From Taibaiella soli (GTDB lineage: Bacteria; Bacteroidota; Bacteroidia; Chitinophagales; Chitinophagaceae): a stretch of 50,253 nt of DNA. Positions 17,098 to 24,400 of the stretch are shown one piece after another. Made by a program: the position numbers and the translations under genes. Every line of letters begins with the position of its first letter. Positions within the stretch are counted from its first letter, which is position 1. The notes under the pieces are model-generated. The model was not told the origin of the DNA. It was given only the letters and a program-made list of their open reading frames with translations, and searched no databases. The stretch is from assembly GCF_003236175.1 (NCBI RefSeq), contig NZ_QKTW01000023.1, positions 1 to 50,253 of the forward strand. The letters are read 5' to 3'.

Positions 17098-18981
17098 CAA
17101 TTCGCTCAGTTCCAGCCAGCGCATTTCTTTTTCTTCCAGTGCATTTGTAACCTCTGTAATCCGCGCGCTGAGCTTTTGCAGCTCTTCATAAGCCAATGAC
17201 GGGTTGCTCATTTTTTCGGAAATCTCTGTTTTCTCTTGTTCCAGCGCCGGAATGTCTTTTTCCAGTTGTTCAAACTCACGCTGCTCTTTATAGGAAAGTT
17301 TCTTTTTATCCTTTTTTACTTCCGTTTTCTCTTCCGTCAGTTTTTTTGTTTCTGCCGCCTGTACTTTGGCTTCTGCCTCTTTCTTTTCGTTATCCTTTTG
17401 CCAGATACGATACTGCGAATAGTTGCCCGGGAAATCGCGGATGACGCCGTCGCCTTCAAAAACAAACAGGTGATCAACGAGACGATCCATAAAATAACGG
17501 TCGTGCGAAACCACAATCAGACAACCCTGATACTCACTCAGGAAATTTTCCAACACAGACAGCGTTGGCAAATCCAGATCATTGGTTGGTTCATCGAGTA
17601 CCAGAAAGTTGGGATTGCGGAAAAGCACCGTCAGGATTTGCAGCCGTTTCTTTTCACCACCACTTAATTTAGAAAGGTAAGTGTATTGCTGATCTGGCGG
17701 GAACAAGAACAATTGCAGGAACTGCGCCGCGCTCAGCGTGCTGCCATCGGCCAAAGGAAAATTCTCTGCAATGTTTTTCACATATTCAATCACACGCATG
17801 TCTTCCTTAATTTCCAGACCTTGCTGCGAAAAATTGCCGAAAATAACCGTGTCCCCAATATTGATTTTACCGCTGTCGGCCTGCTCGTGACCTTGCAGCA
17901 TTTGCAGGAACGTAGATTTACCCGCACCGTTTACGCCCACAATACCGATCCGTTCTCCTCTTTTAAAAGTATAGTCAAACCCTTTCAGGATCACTTTATC
18001 TCCAAAACTCTTGTACACTTTTTTCAATTCTGCGATCTTGCCACCCAGGCGGTTCATCTTCATCTGAAGCTGCACCTGATTGTCTTCGATCTTTTGCTTG
18101 GCGCGCGCTTCTACATCGTAGAAATTATCGATGCGGCTCTGCGCTTTGGTGCTACGCGCTTTTGGCTGCTTGCGCATCCATTCCAGCTCCTTGCGGTATT
18201 CATTTTTCGCCTTGTCAATACTTGCCTGCTGGCTTTCAATGCGGGCTGCTTTCTTCTCAAGGAAATTTTCATAATTGCCCCGATGCTCGTATAACGTACT
18301 GCCTTCCAGTTCCCAAACTTCATTACACACATCATCGAGGAAGTAACGGTCGTGGGTTACCATTAGCAGGGTTACTTTTTCCTGATTCAGATAATGTTCC
18401 AGCCATTCCACCATGCCTACATCCAGATGGTTGGTAGGTTCATCCATGATAAGGAGTACGTGCTTATGCTCAAAACCGATATCGATGAGCGTTTGAGCGA
18501 GGGCTACACGTTTGCGTTGTCCGCCGGAAAGCTGTCCGACCGCCTGCTGCAGATGATGAATGTTCAGCTTACCAAGGATCTGTTTCACTTTTGTGTCGAA
18601 ATCCCAGGCGCCGAGTTCGTCCATTTTAATGATGGCTTCACCAAGCTTTTCCGCGTCATCGGTTTCGCTCACTGCCTCATAATTTTTGATGGCATTGATT
18701 ACCGGATGGTTGTGGTGGAAGATATTATCCAGCACAGAAAGGTTTTCCTTAAACTTCGGTTCCTGTTCAAAAAGCGCTACCGTTACATCTTTATGGATCC
18801 ATACGGTGCCACTATCGGTGGTCTCCTGACCAGAAAGGATTTTGAGCAGGGTAGATTTTCCGCTGCCGTTTTTGGCGACAAGCGCAATTTTATCTCCCTC
18901 ACTGATATGAAAGGATATATTATGAAAAAGCGGTTTTATCCCGTACGATTTACTGATTCCTTCGGCCGATACGTAATGCAT
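17092..18981 (-). CDS. ABC-F family ATPase (Uup/EttA-like)
   Basis: A soluble protein with two ABC domains and no membrane segments, as in the ABC-F translation factors that act on the ribosome. From the ATG at 18981 it has 629 residues. Domain 1 has Walker A KNGSGKST (37-44), signature LSGGQRKRVALAQ and Walker B LLIMDEPTNHLD. Domain 2 has GVNGAGKST, LSGGEKKRLQIL and LVLDEPTNDLDL. The inter-domain linker is helical and basic, and a C-terminal coiled coil rich in Lys/Glu resembles Uup. The in-frame start at 19125 would add 48 residues encoded by a short-word repeat and lie upstream of the -7 box, so it is rejected. Housekeeping versus antibiotic-protecting function cannot be told apart. Confidence 0.93.
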   Translation of the reverse strand: MHYVSAEGISKSYGIKPLFHNISFHISEGDKIALVAKNGSGKSTLLKILSGQETTDSGTVWIHKDVTVALFEQEPKFKENLSVLDNIFHHNHPVINAIKNYEAVSETDDAEKLGEAIIKMDELGAWDFDTKVKQILGKLNIHHLQQAVGQLSGGQRKRVALAQTLIDIGFEHKHVLLIMDEPTNHLDVGMVEWLEHYLNQEKVTLLMVTHDRYFLDDVCNEVWELEGSTLYEHRGNYENFLEKKAARIESQQASIDKAKNEYRKELEWMRKQPKARSTKAQSRIDNFYDVEARAKQKIEDNQVQLQMKMNRLGGKIAELKKVYKSFGDKVILKGFDYTFKRGERIGIVGVNGAGKSTFLQMLQGHEQADSGKINIGDTVIFGNFSQQGLEIKEDMRVIEYVKNIAENFPLADGSTLSAAQFLQLFLFPPDQQYTYLSKLSGGEKKRLQILTVLFRNPNFLVLDEPTNDLDLPTLSVLENFLSEYQGCLIVVSHDRYFMDRLVDHLFVFEGDGVIRDFPGNYSQYRIWQKDNEKKEAEAKVQAAETKKLTEEKTEVKKDKKKLSYKEQREFEQLEKDIPALEQEKTEISEKMSNPSLAYEELQKLSARITEVTNALEEKEMRWLELSELA

Positions 18982-19017
18982 TCTGTATGGTACTAGTGTC
19001 TTAATTGATAGAAAGTG

Positions 19018-19025
19018 CAAATGTA
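19018..19025 (-). promoter_or_regulatory. Candidate -7 box of the ABC-F gene
   Basis: The minus strand reads TACATTTG, an exact TAnnTTTG match, 36 bp before the ABC-F ATG at 18981. No TTG is at exactly 19-20 nt upstream. It supports the shorter start. Confidence 0.6.
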
Positions 19026-19030
19026 CGGTC

Positions 19031-19078
19031 GCTAATTGACAATTGACAGTGGACAATGGTGAATGGACAATGGTGAAT
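19031..19078. repeat. Short-word repeat (ATGGTGAATGG family)
   Basis: Alternating ATTGACAATTGACAGTGG and ACAATGGTGAATGG words. Read on the minus strand they are CCATTCACCATTGTCCATT, the same vocabulary as 20381-20440 and 20565-20608. It lies just upstream of the ABC-F promoter. Confidence 0.65.
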
Positions 19079-19101
19079 CTTGTGTGACGCCAAATTCGTA
19101 G

Positions 19102-19121
19102 AGACGTTGCACGCAACGTCT
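19102..19121. repeat. Perfect palindrome AGACGTTGC-AC-GCAACGTCT
   Basis: Two 9-nt arms pair exactly around AC. Palindromes of this AGACGTTGC type are, to my knowledge, frequent intergenic repeats in several Bacteroidota and cyanobacterial genomes. Only one copy is in this window. Confidence 0.7.
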
Positions 19122-19174
19122 TCATATAATGATAGTACTAAACACAATACGGTCGTGCCGGTTTTAATGTGTTG

Positions 19175-19219
19175 TTGCGAGGACGAGGTACGAGGACGTC
19201 GCAATCCGGTTTCGCGTTT
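19175..19219 (+). repeat. Dispersed 45-bp repeat, copy 2 (left bracket of array/XRE unit)
   Basis: The first 30 bp (19175-19204) are the exact reverse complement of 20164-20193. Over 42 bp (19175-19216 against 20152-20193) only three positions differ. It ends 10 bp before the palindromic array begins. A direct copy lies at 96-140. Confidence 0.9.
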
Positions 19220-19229
19220 GTGGAATGAC

Positions 19230-19636
19230 AGGAGCCTACTAAATCAGTAGGCTCACCTATTAATGGGAATAGGCGAACCTAGTGAATCGATAGGTGGACC
19301 TAATGAAGGGAATAGGTGAGCCTAATGGTTGGAATAGGCGGAGCTGTTAAGTTGACAGGTGGACCTAATGGGAGGAATAGGTGGAGCTGTTAAGTTGACA
19401 GGCCGAGCTAATGAAGGGAATAGGTGGACCTATTAAATCGATAGGTGGACCTAATGAAGGGAATAGGTGAGCCTAATGGTTGGAATAGGCGGAGCTGTTA
19501 AATCGACAGGTGGACCTAATGGGAGGAATAGGTGGAGCTGTTAAGTTGACAGGCCGACCTAATGAAGGCAATAGGTGGACCTATTAAATCGATAGGTGGA
19601 CCTATTGAAACGATAGGTGCTGCCTATTGGGTAAAC
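19230..19636. repeat. 19-unit palindromic array, 21-22 bp spacing
   Basis: AGG-centred cores start at 19230, 19249, 19271, 19292, 19314, 19336, 19357, 19379, 19400, 19422, 19443, 19465, 19487, 19508, 19530, 19551, 19573, 19594 and 19615. After the first step the spacing is always 21 or 22 bp, two helical turns. Cores are TAGGTGGACCTA, TAGGTGAGCCTA, CAGGTGGACCTA or TAGGCGGAGCTG, each a short near-palindrome. Linkers are AATGAAGGGAA, AATGGTTGGAA, AATGGGAGGAA, TTAAATCGA or TTAAGTTGA. Flanking halves also pair across linkers (CCTAT/ATAGG, CTGT/ACAG). The eight cores 19292-19443 recur 151 bp later. The array has no unique spacers and no coding potential. It ends 77 bp before the XRE gene. Confidence 0.95.
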
Positions 19637-19685
19637 ACCCTCGATCAAAAAAGCCAGGCGTTCATCTATCTCATACCTAAACGAC

Positions 19686-19693
19686 TATATTTG
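19686..19693 (+). promoter_or_regulatory. Candidate -7 box of the XRE gene
   Basis: TATATTTG matches TAnnTTTG and lies 20 bp before the XRE ATG. A -33 TTG is not seen. The -33 region is about 30-50 bp downstream of the last array core, so proteins on the array could influence this promoter. Confidence 0.6.
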
Positions 19694-19712
19694 TAGATAT
19701 AGCTAATACACT

Positions 19713-20132
19713 ATGGCAGCACATAAAGTACATCATGGTAAGAATCTGCGCAGATTCAGAGAATGGAAAGGACTGAAACAGGAAGCGCTTGCATTTGAAA
19801 TGGGTGACGATTGGAGCCAGAAAAAAATTTCGCTGCTGGAACAGAAGGAAATAATTGATGATGCAATTCTCAAACAGCTTTCTGATGTATTGAAAATACC
19901 GGTGGAAGCTTTTGATGCGCTGAACGAAGATCCGGCGATCAATATTATTGGAAGTACGTTTACTGAATCATCTGTTAATGCTGGGAATTCAGGAGGCGAA
20001 AATAACTCGATTGTAAACCCCGTTGATAAGTGGTTGGAAGCTTTGAAGAAGAATGAAGAACTCTACGAACGTTTACTTCAAGCTGAAAAGGAAAAAGTAG
20101 CGCTGCTTGAAAAATTGCTGAAGGGGCAATAG
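19713..20132 (+). CDS. Small XRE/Cro-family HTH regulator with coiled-coil tail
   Basis: A 139-residue predicted DNA-binding protein. Residues 10-62 form a helix-turn-helix of the Cro/C1 type (LRRFREWKGLKQEALAFEMG, SQKKISLLEQ, LKQLSDVLKIPVEAFDAL). Residues 63-103 are a polar linker. Residues 105-139 (DKWLEALKKNEELYERLLQA and the following heptads) form a coiled coil, probably for dimerization. The gene sits directly after the 19-unit palindromic array and is bracketed with it by an inverted repeat. Autoregulation through the array is an attractive inference, not shown by the sequence. No toxin, recombinase or phage gene is next to it. Confidence 0.85.
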   Translation: MAAHKVHHGKNLRRFREWKGLKQEALAFEMGDDWSQKKISLLEQKEIIDDAILKQLSDVLKIPVEAFDALNEDPAINIIGSTFTESSVNAGNSGGENNSIVNPVDKWLEALKKNEELYERLLQAEKEKVALLEKLLKGQ

Positions 20133-20151
20133 TTGTTTGGTAAATGCCCGG

Positions 20152-20193
20152 CGCGAAATCAGGTTGCGACGTCCTCGTACCTCGTCCTCGCAA
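20152..20193 (-). repeat. Dispersed repeat, copy 3, inverted (right bracket of array/XRE unit)
   Basis: This is the reverse complement of 19175-19216 with three differences, the outer 30 bp being identical. It begins 20 bp after the XRE stop codon. Together the two copies define a unit of about 1.02 kb (19175-20193). Confidence 0.9.
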
Positions 20194-20255
20194 TGACCGT
20201 GTTTTTGCACAACCTGTAATGTGCGTAATCAAAACCCAGTTGAGCGAAGTCGCCG

Positions 20256-20410
20256 GTTGAGCGAAGTCTCTGACTTCGTTCGAGCGGATCGCGGTCTCTG
20301 ACCGCAGCGTATCTTGCTCCGGTCAGGAGACCGGTTTCCACCGCGACAAAGTCAGAGATTTTGCCGAACGGTAGTATTTTACCATTCACCACTGACCATT
20401 CACCATTCAC
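20256..20410. repeat. Multi-hairpin module, copy 1
   Basis: A 155-bp module repeated at 20440-20594 with six differences. It has consecutive small hairpins: CGAAGTC-TCT-GACTTCG (20262-20278), GCGGTC-TCT-GACCGC (20291-20305), CCGGTC-AGGA-GACCGG (20319-20334), and a weaker AAAGTC-AGA-GATTTT. It ends in ACCATTCACC-type words. No reading frame of note is seen in it. Confidence 0.9.
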
Positions 20411-20439
20411 ACTGACCATTCACCATTGACCACCCACTC

Positions 20440-20594
20440 GTTGAGCGAAGTCTCTGACTTCGTTCGAGCGGATCGCGGTCTCTGACCGCAGTGTATCTTG
20501 CTCCGGTCGGGAGACCGGTTTCCACCACGACAAAGTCAGAGACTTTGCCGAACGGTTGTATTTCACCATTCACCACTGACCATTCACCATTCAC
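20440..20594. repeat. Multi-hairpin module, copy 2
   Basis: A direct repeat of 20256-20410 at a distance of 184 bp. Here the fourth hairpin is perfect (AAAGTC-AGA-GACTTT). One difference falls in the CCGGTC hairpin loop and one repairs the last stem, so the changes keep or improve pairing. The module ends in words shared with 19031-19078, just upstream of the GNAT gene. Confidence 0.9.
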
Positions 20595-20632
20595 CACCCA
20601 CCATTGCCCAAGAATTCTTAATTTCAATTACT

Positions 20633-21193
20633 ATGCTGCAAATAAACTTCACTCCATTCCCGACACTAGAAACTGAACGACTTATTCTCAGACGCATTAC
20701 AAACGACGATGTACCGGATATTTTTGCATTCCGTTCCGATCCTGAAGTCATGAAATACATACCACGTCCCGTTGCAAAAACGCATGAAGATGTACTGCCC
20801 GTGCTGGAAATGATCAACAACGGTATTGAGAAAAACGAATCGATCAACTGGGCAATGGCTGATAAAGAGAGTAATCGCCTGATTGGTATGATTGGTTATC
20901 CACGTATGGATCTGGCGCATCATCGTGCTGAAGTCGGTTATGTGCTACATCCTGCCTATCATGGAAAAGGACTCATGCAGGAAGCTTTGAAAAGCGTGAT
21001 CGGTTATGCTTTTCAGGGAATGAAACTGCATTCTGTTTCGGCGATCATTGACGCAGATAATACTGCTTCCGCTAAAGTACTGGAACGTTTTGGTTTCCGG
21101 AAAGAAGCGCATTTCAAAGAAGATTTTTTGATCAATGGTAAATTCAGAGATTCGGTCTACTACGGTTTGCTGTCTTCGGAGTTTAAAGGTTAG
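20633..21193 (+). CDS. GNAT-family N-acetyltransferase (RimJ/RimL type)
   Basis: A 186-residue acetyltransferase of the RimJ/RimL-like GNAT group, using acetyl-CoA. It opens with the typical FPTLETERLILRRITNDDVP. The acetyl-CoA-binding strand and loop are seen at about VGYVLHPAYHGKGLMQEAL. The late motif HSVSAIIDADNTASAKVLERFGFRKEAHFKE is characteristic of the group. The ATG at 20633 is chosen because longer in-frame starts would translate the multi-hairpin repeat module. The acceptor (ribosomal protein, small molecule or other) cannot be read from sequence. It is not in an obvious operon, and the short-word repeat at 21194-21272 follows. Confidence 0.92.
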   Translation: MLQINFTPFPTLETERLILRRITNDDVPDIFAFRSDPEVMKYIPRPVAKTHEDVLPVLEMINNGIEKNESINWAMADKESNRLIGMIGYPRMDLAHHRAEVGYVLHPAYHGKGLMQEALKSVIGYAFQGMKLHSVSAIIDADNTASAKVLERFGFRKEAHFKEDFLINGKFRDSVYYGLLSSEFKG

Positions 21194-21272
21194 GAGTTTT
21201 TAAGTTCTAAGTAATAAGTAATAAGGTCTGAGATACTAATCGCAACCTAAAACCTAGAACTTAAAACCTACG
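21194..21272. repeat. Short-word repeat between GNAT and sulfatase genes
   Basis: TAAGTTCTAAGTAATAAG and AACCTAAAACCTAGAACTTA are repeated words with an inverted relationship to each other (AAGTTCTAAG versus CTAGAACTT). They fill the entire gap between the convergent genes. Confidence 0.6.
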
Positions 21273-21273
21273 A

Positions 21274-22806
21274 CTAAGAAGGGAAAAAACATTGCTTTCC
21301 ATTCACGGTAATAATCACATCGGCAGCGCTTGGCCAAAGCGGACTGATGGTTTGTGTTTTCTCCCAGGTTTGCAAATCCTTCTTCAATTCTTCCACTTTT
21401 TCTTTTTGCTGGCGCGAAAGATCTTTCAGTTCTGAAGGATCATTGTTCAGATCAAACAGAAATGTTTCTTTGTCGTGCTCATTGATGTACAGTTTCCAAT
21501 TGTCCTTGCGGACGGCTTTTGCATAACCGTTGCGAAAATAAAGTACAGGATGCGCAACCGAATCGGGATGCTTTACCAGTCCCATCAGGTCTACGCCGTC
21601 ATAGGTGCGGTTTTCCGGCATCGAAACATCTGCTGCTGCAACAATGGTAGTAAAAATATCAAGTGCTGAAACCGGATGTTTGTAAACCTGTCCGCCGCGA
21701 ATTTCTTTCGGATACTGCATGAACATAGGCACACGTAAGCCACCATCAAACTGCGTGCATTTACCGCCGCGCAAAGGCGCATTATCGGTAGCGCGTGTAT
21801 ATGTTGCCCCACCGTTGTCGCTGATAAAAATGATCAGCGTATTTTCCATGTTGCCCGTTTCTTTCAGTTTTTGTAACACATCACCAACTGCATCGTCCAG
21901 CGCTTCAATCATTGCGTAATACACTCTTTTTACCCGGTCATCTACATTTTTGATTCTGTCGTAATTTGCTCTGGGTGCCTGGAACGGATCATGTGGTGCA
22001 TTAAAGGTAAGCGTCAGGAAAAATTGTTTCTTTTTATTTGCTTCAATAAAATCGATAGCTTTTTGTGCAAAAGAAAACGTCAGGTAACCGGTATCGCGCA
22101 CTTGTTTTCTGCCTTCGTAAATAGCCGTAGCACCAAATCTTGGCGCCCAGGCAGGCAATTCGGAAAATGACCAGGGCAGATGCTGATTCACGTAGCGACT
22201 GGTATCCATACCTTCATCCACATACCGGGTCAGTGCGCCGGGGAAATAATAGCTGTAATCATAACCACAGCGGTCGGGGTAATATCCGCCACCATTGCCG
22301 AGATTCCATTTCCCTACCAGCCCTGTGACATAGCCGTTATCATGCAGCAATTCAGCAATAGTTATTTCTGTGGCAGGCAAGCCCGTTTTATACTTACTCC
22401 GGTCAATAAATACATGCGGATGCAACATTTTTACCCCTTCGGTTTTATTCCACGGTTCCAGATAATGTCGCTTGATTTCCTGAGCCACATCCGGCGCTAC
22501 GATATCAAAAGGCATAAACTCGTTGCCAAATCGTTGCTGATAACGCCCGGTCATGATTGCTGCGCGTGATGGTCCGCAGATCGGTGCGGTTGCATAGGCT
22601 TGCTCAAAACGGATACCGTCTTTCCCAAGCCCATCGATAAAAGGCGTGTGCAAATGGGTATTTCCATAAGAGGAAAGATCAGAATAGCCCAGATCATCCG
22701 CTACAATAAGAATAATGTTGGGTTGAGGGGGCTTTGCCCATGTTATAGAGGGCAGTATCGTAGCCATAAACACCGGCAGAAGGATGCGAAAAAGACGTGC
22801 GGGCAT
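21274..22806 (-). CDS. Secreted sulfatase (arylsulfatase family)
   Basis: A type I sulfatase that hydrolyses sulfate esters. The 510-residue protein has a signal peptide (about 1-24, cut near TWA|K). The metal-binding ADDLGYSDLSSYGN motif (Asp37, Asp38) and the active-site signature CGPSRAAIMTG (Cys77) are present. Cys77 must be converted to formylglycine. LVGKWNLGNG, FFLTLTFNAPHDPFQAP and FISDNGG supply further metal and substrate ligands. It is periplasmic or surface located. Neither a true formylglycine-generating enzyme nor anSME is in this window. GldJ has that fold but is a T9SS protein. The substrate is unknown, and no polysaccharide-utilization genes are adjacent. Confidence 0.93.
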   Translation of the reverse strand: MPARLFRILLPVFMATILPSITWAKPPQPNIILIVADDLGYSDLSSYGNTHLHTPFIDGLGKDGIRFEQAYATAPICGPSRAAIMTGRYQQRFGNEFMPFDIVAPDVAQEIKRHYLEPWNKTEGVKMLHPHVFIDRSKYKTGLPATEITIAELLHDNGYVTGLVGKWNLGNGGGYYPDRCGYDYSYYFPGALTRYVDEGMDTSRYVNQHLPWSFSELPAWAPRFGATAIYEGRKQVRDTGYLTFSFAQKAIDFIEANKKKQFFLTLTFNAPHDPFQAPRANYDRIKNVDDRVKRVYYAMIEALDDAVGDVLQKLKETGNMENTLIIFISDNGGATYTRATDNAPLRGGKCTQFDGGLRVPMFMQYPKEIRGGQVYKHPVSALDIFTTIVAAADVSMPENRTYDGVDLMGLVKHPDSVAHPVLYFRNGYAKAVRKDNWKLYINEHDKETFLFDLNNDPSELKDLSRQQKEKVEELKKDLQTWEKTQTISPLWPSAADVIITVNGKQCFFPS

Positions 22807-22923
22807 GGCTGTAAAATTTAAATGGGAAGCGTTACTACAAATCTAAATTTTATATACGTGTGTTTTTGATAATTGACTAAAAAATAGTTATTTTTCTTAT
22901 CTAATTGATTTACTCTTTGTTTT

Positions 22924-24057
22924 ATGACTATAGGCGTACTGAAAGAACAGCATCCTGAAACGCGCGTATCGCTGGTGCCGGAAGTAGTGCAGGCTCTGGT
23001 GAAGATGAATGTACAGGTGCAGGTAGAGCAGGGGGTGGGACTCACTTCTTTTTACAGCGATAAGATGTATGCAGATGCAGGGGCAACGCTGCAGGATCGG
23101 GAAGCCGTCATAAAGAATTCAGATTTGCTGCTCAGCATTCAACCTGAAAATATTTCAAGCGGAATGAAAGCCAATGCCGTTTTGCTGGGCGTGTTTCAGC
23201 CGTTGTATAATGTTCCGCAAATGCAATCCTGGGCTGAGAAAGGTTTTACTGTTTTTAGTATGGATAATATTCCGCGTACCACCAGGGCGCAATCAATGGA
23301 TGTGCTGAGTTCGCAGGCGAATATTGCGGGTTATAAAGCTGTGCTGCTGGCTGCGTTTCAATACAGCCGTTATTTTCCCATGTTTATGACTGCCGCAGGA
23401 AGTATTCCACCTGCCAAAGTAATGATACTAGGCGCGGGTGTGGCGGGATTACAGGCCATTGCAACATCGCGAAGATTGGGTGCTGTGGTGGAAGTATTTG
23501 ATACACGTCCGGCAGTGAAGGAAGAAGTGATGAGCCTCGGTGCAAAATTCATAGAAGTAGAAGGTGCAGCCGATGCATCAAAAGCGGGTGGCTATGCTGT
23601 AGAACAATCGGCCGATTTTCAGCAGCGACAAAAAGATAAAATTCAGGAGCATATCCGCAAGTCCGATATCGTTATCACAACGGCTCAAATCCCGGGCAAA
23701 AAAGCGCCGATACTGATCACCAAACCGATGATTGAGGAAATGCGCGCAGGAAGTGTGATCGTCGATCTGGCTGCTGCAACGGGTGGTAATACTGAGCTCA
23801 CACAAAATGATACGACAGTGATGTATCATGACGTGGCCATTGTGGGGAATTCCGCGCTGGCGGCTACAGCTCCTGCTGATGCCAGTAAATTATACAGCAA
23901 AAACGTACTTAATTTTCTGAAGCTGATCACCGATAAAGAAGGAAATCTTCAGCTCAATTTTGAAGACGATATCGTAAAAGGAACTTGTATCGCACACGGC
24001 GGTAAAATCACTAACGACCGCGTGCAATCATTCATATCTCAACCTACAACAGCATAA
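22924..24057 (+). CDS. pntAA: NAD(P) transhydrogenase subunit alpha part 1
   Basis: Domain I of the proton-translocating transhydrogenase, the soluble NAD(H)-binding part that passes hydride to NADP+ bound on domain III. The 377 residues begin with the alanine-dehydrogenase-like MTIGVLKEQHPETRVSLVPE. The Rossmann motif ILGAGVAGLQAIATSRRLGA is followed by VEVFDTRPAVKEEV. The RQKDKIQEHIRKSDIVITTAQIPGKKAP loop is typical of PntA. The gene is 3 bp from pntAB and in an obvious operon with pntB. The complex makes NADPH using the proton gradient. Bacteria with a split alpha subunit commonly have this three-gene arrangement. Confidence 0.96.
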   Translation: MTIGVLKEQHPETRVSLVPEVVQALVKMNVQVQVEQGVGLTSFYSDKMYADAGATLQDREAVIKNSDLLLSIQPENISSGMKANAVLLGVFQPLYNVPQMQSWAEKGFTVFSMDNIPRTTRAQSMDVLSSQANIAGYKAVLLAAFQYSRYFPMFMTAAGSIPPAKVMILGAGVAGLQAIATSRRLGAVVEVFDTRPAVKEEVMSLGAKFIEVEGAADASKAGGYAVEQSADFQQRQKDKIQEHIRKSDIVITTAQIPGKKAPILITKPMIEEMRAGSVIVDLAAATGGNTELTQNDTTVMYHDVAIVGNSALAATAPADASKLYSKNVLNFLKLITDKEGNLQLNFEDDIVKGTCIAHGGKITNDRVQSFISQPTTA

Positions 24058-24060
24058 ACT

Positions 24061-24396
24061 ATGGATAGTTTAACCGCATTGTTTACCGATCCCGCCTCTT
24101 ACAGGTTGCTCACGATCGTAATTCTTTCCATTTTTCTGGGGATAGAAGTTATATCACGGGTGCCATCTGTTTTGCATACGCCTTTGATGAGCGGTGCCAA
24201 TGCCATTCACGGTGTCGTGATCATTGGTGCCATTATTGTAATGGGACAAGCATCTACTGACGATTACCTTGCACTCGCACTAGGTTTTCTGGCAGTGGTA
24301 TTAGGTACACTCAATGTGGTAGGCGGTTTTGTGGTGACGGACAGGATGCTGGAGATGTTTGCCAAGAAAAGTCAAAAGTCAAAAGTCAAAAAATAA
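24061..24396 (+). CDS. pntAB: NAD(P) transhydrogenase subunit alpha part 2
   Basis: The membrane part of the alpha subunit, 111 residues with three or four membrane helices (about 14-33, 40-62, 66-98). It helps form the proton channel with PntB. The motif SRVPSVLHTPLMSGANAIHG is highly conserved in the family. The start lies 3 bp after the pntAA stop. The C-terminal tail KSQKSKVKK is encoded by three tandem GTCAAAA words, the kind of short-word repeat otherwise seen between genes here, so the repeat appears to have extended or replaced the natural end. Confidence 0.95.
   Translation: MDSLTALFTDPASYRLLTIVILSIFLGIEVISRVPSVLHTPLMSGANAIHGVVIIGAIIVMGQASTDDYLALALGFLAVVLGTLNVVGGFVVTDRMLEMFAKKSQKSKVKK
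24367..24394 (+). repeat. GTCAAAA tandem words at the pntAB 3' end
   Basis: Three AGTCAAA-type heptamers occur in a row, the last running into the stop codon of pntAB. They encode part of the Lys/Ser tail. Confidence 0.75.
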
Positions 24397-24400
24397 AAGG

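Noticed and set aside
18982-19125. 48-residue N-terminal extension of the ABC-F protein
   Set aside because: It is encoded by short-word repeats, lies across the promoter box, and is not shared by the family.
19230-19636. CRISPR array
   Set aside because: Units are continuous at 21-22 bp with only a few linker variants. There are no unique spacers of normal length and no cas genes.
19713-20132. Phage repressor or toxin-antitoxin antitoxin
   Set aside because: No integrase, phage structural gene or partner toxin reading frame lies on either side. Neighbours are repeats and housekeeping genes.
20256-20594. Insertion sequence remnant
   Set aside because: The modules have no transposase fragment, no target duplication and no long terminal inverted repeats. 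They consist of small hairpins in direct repeat.
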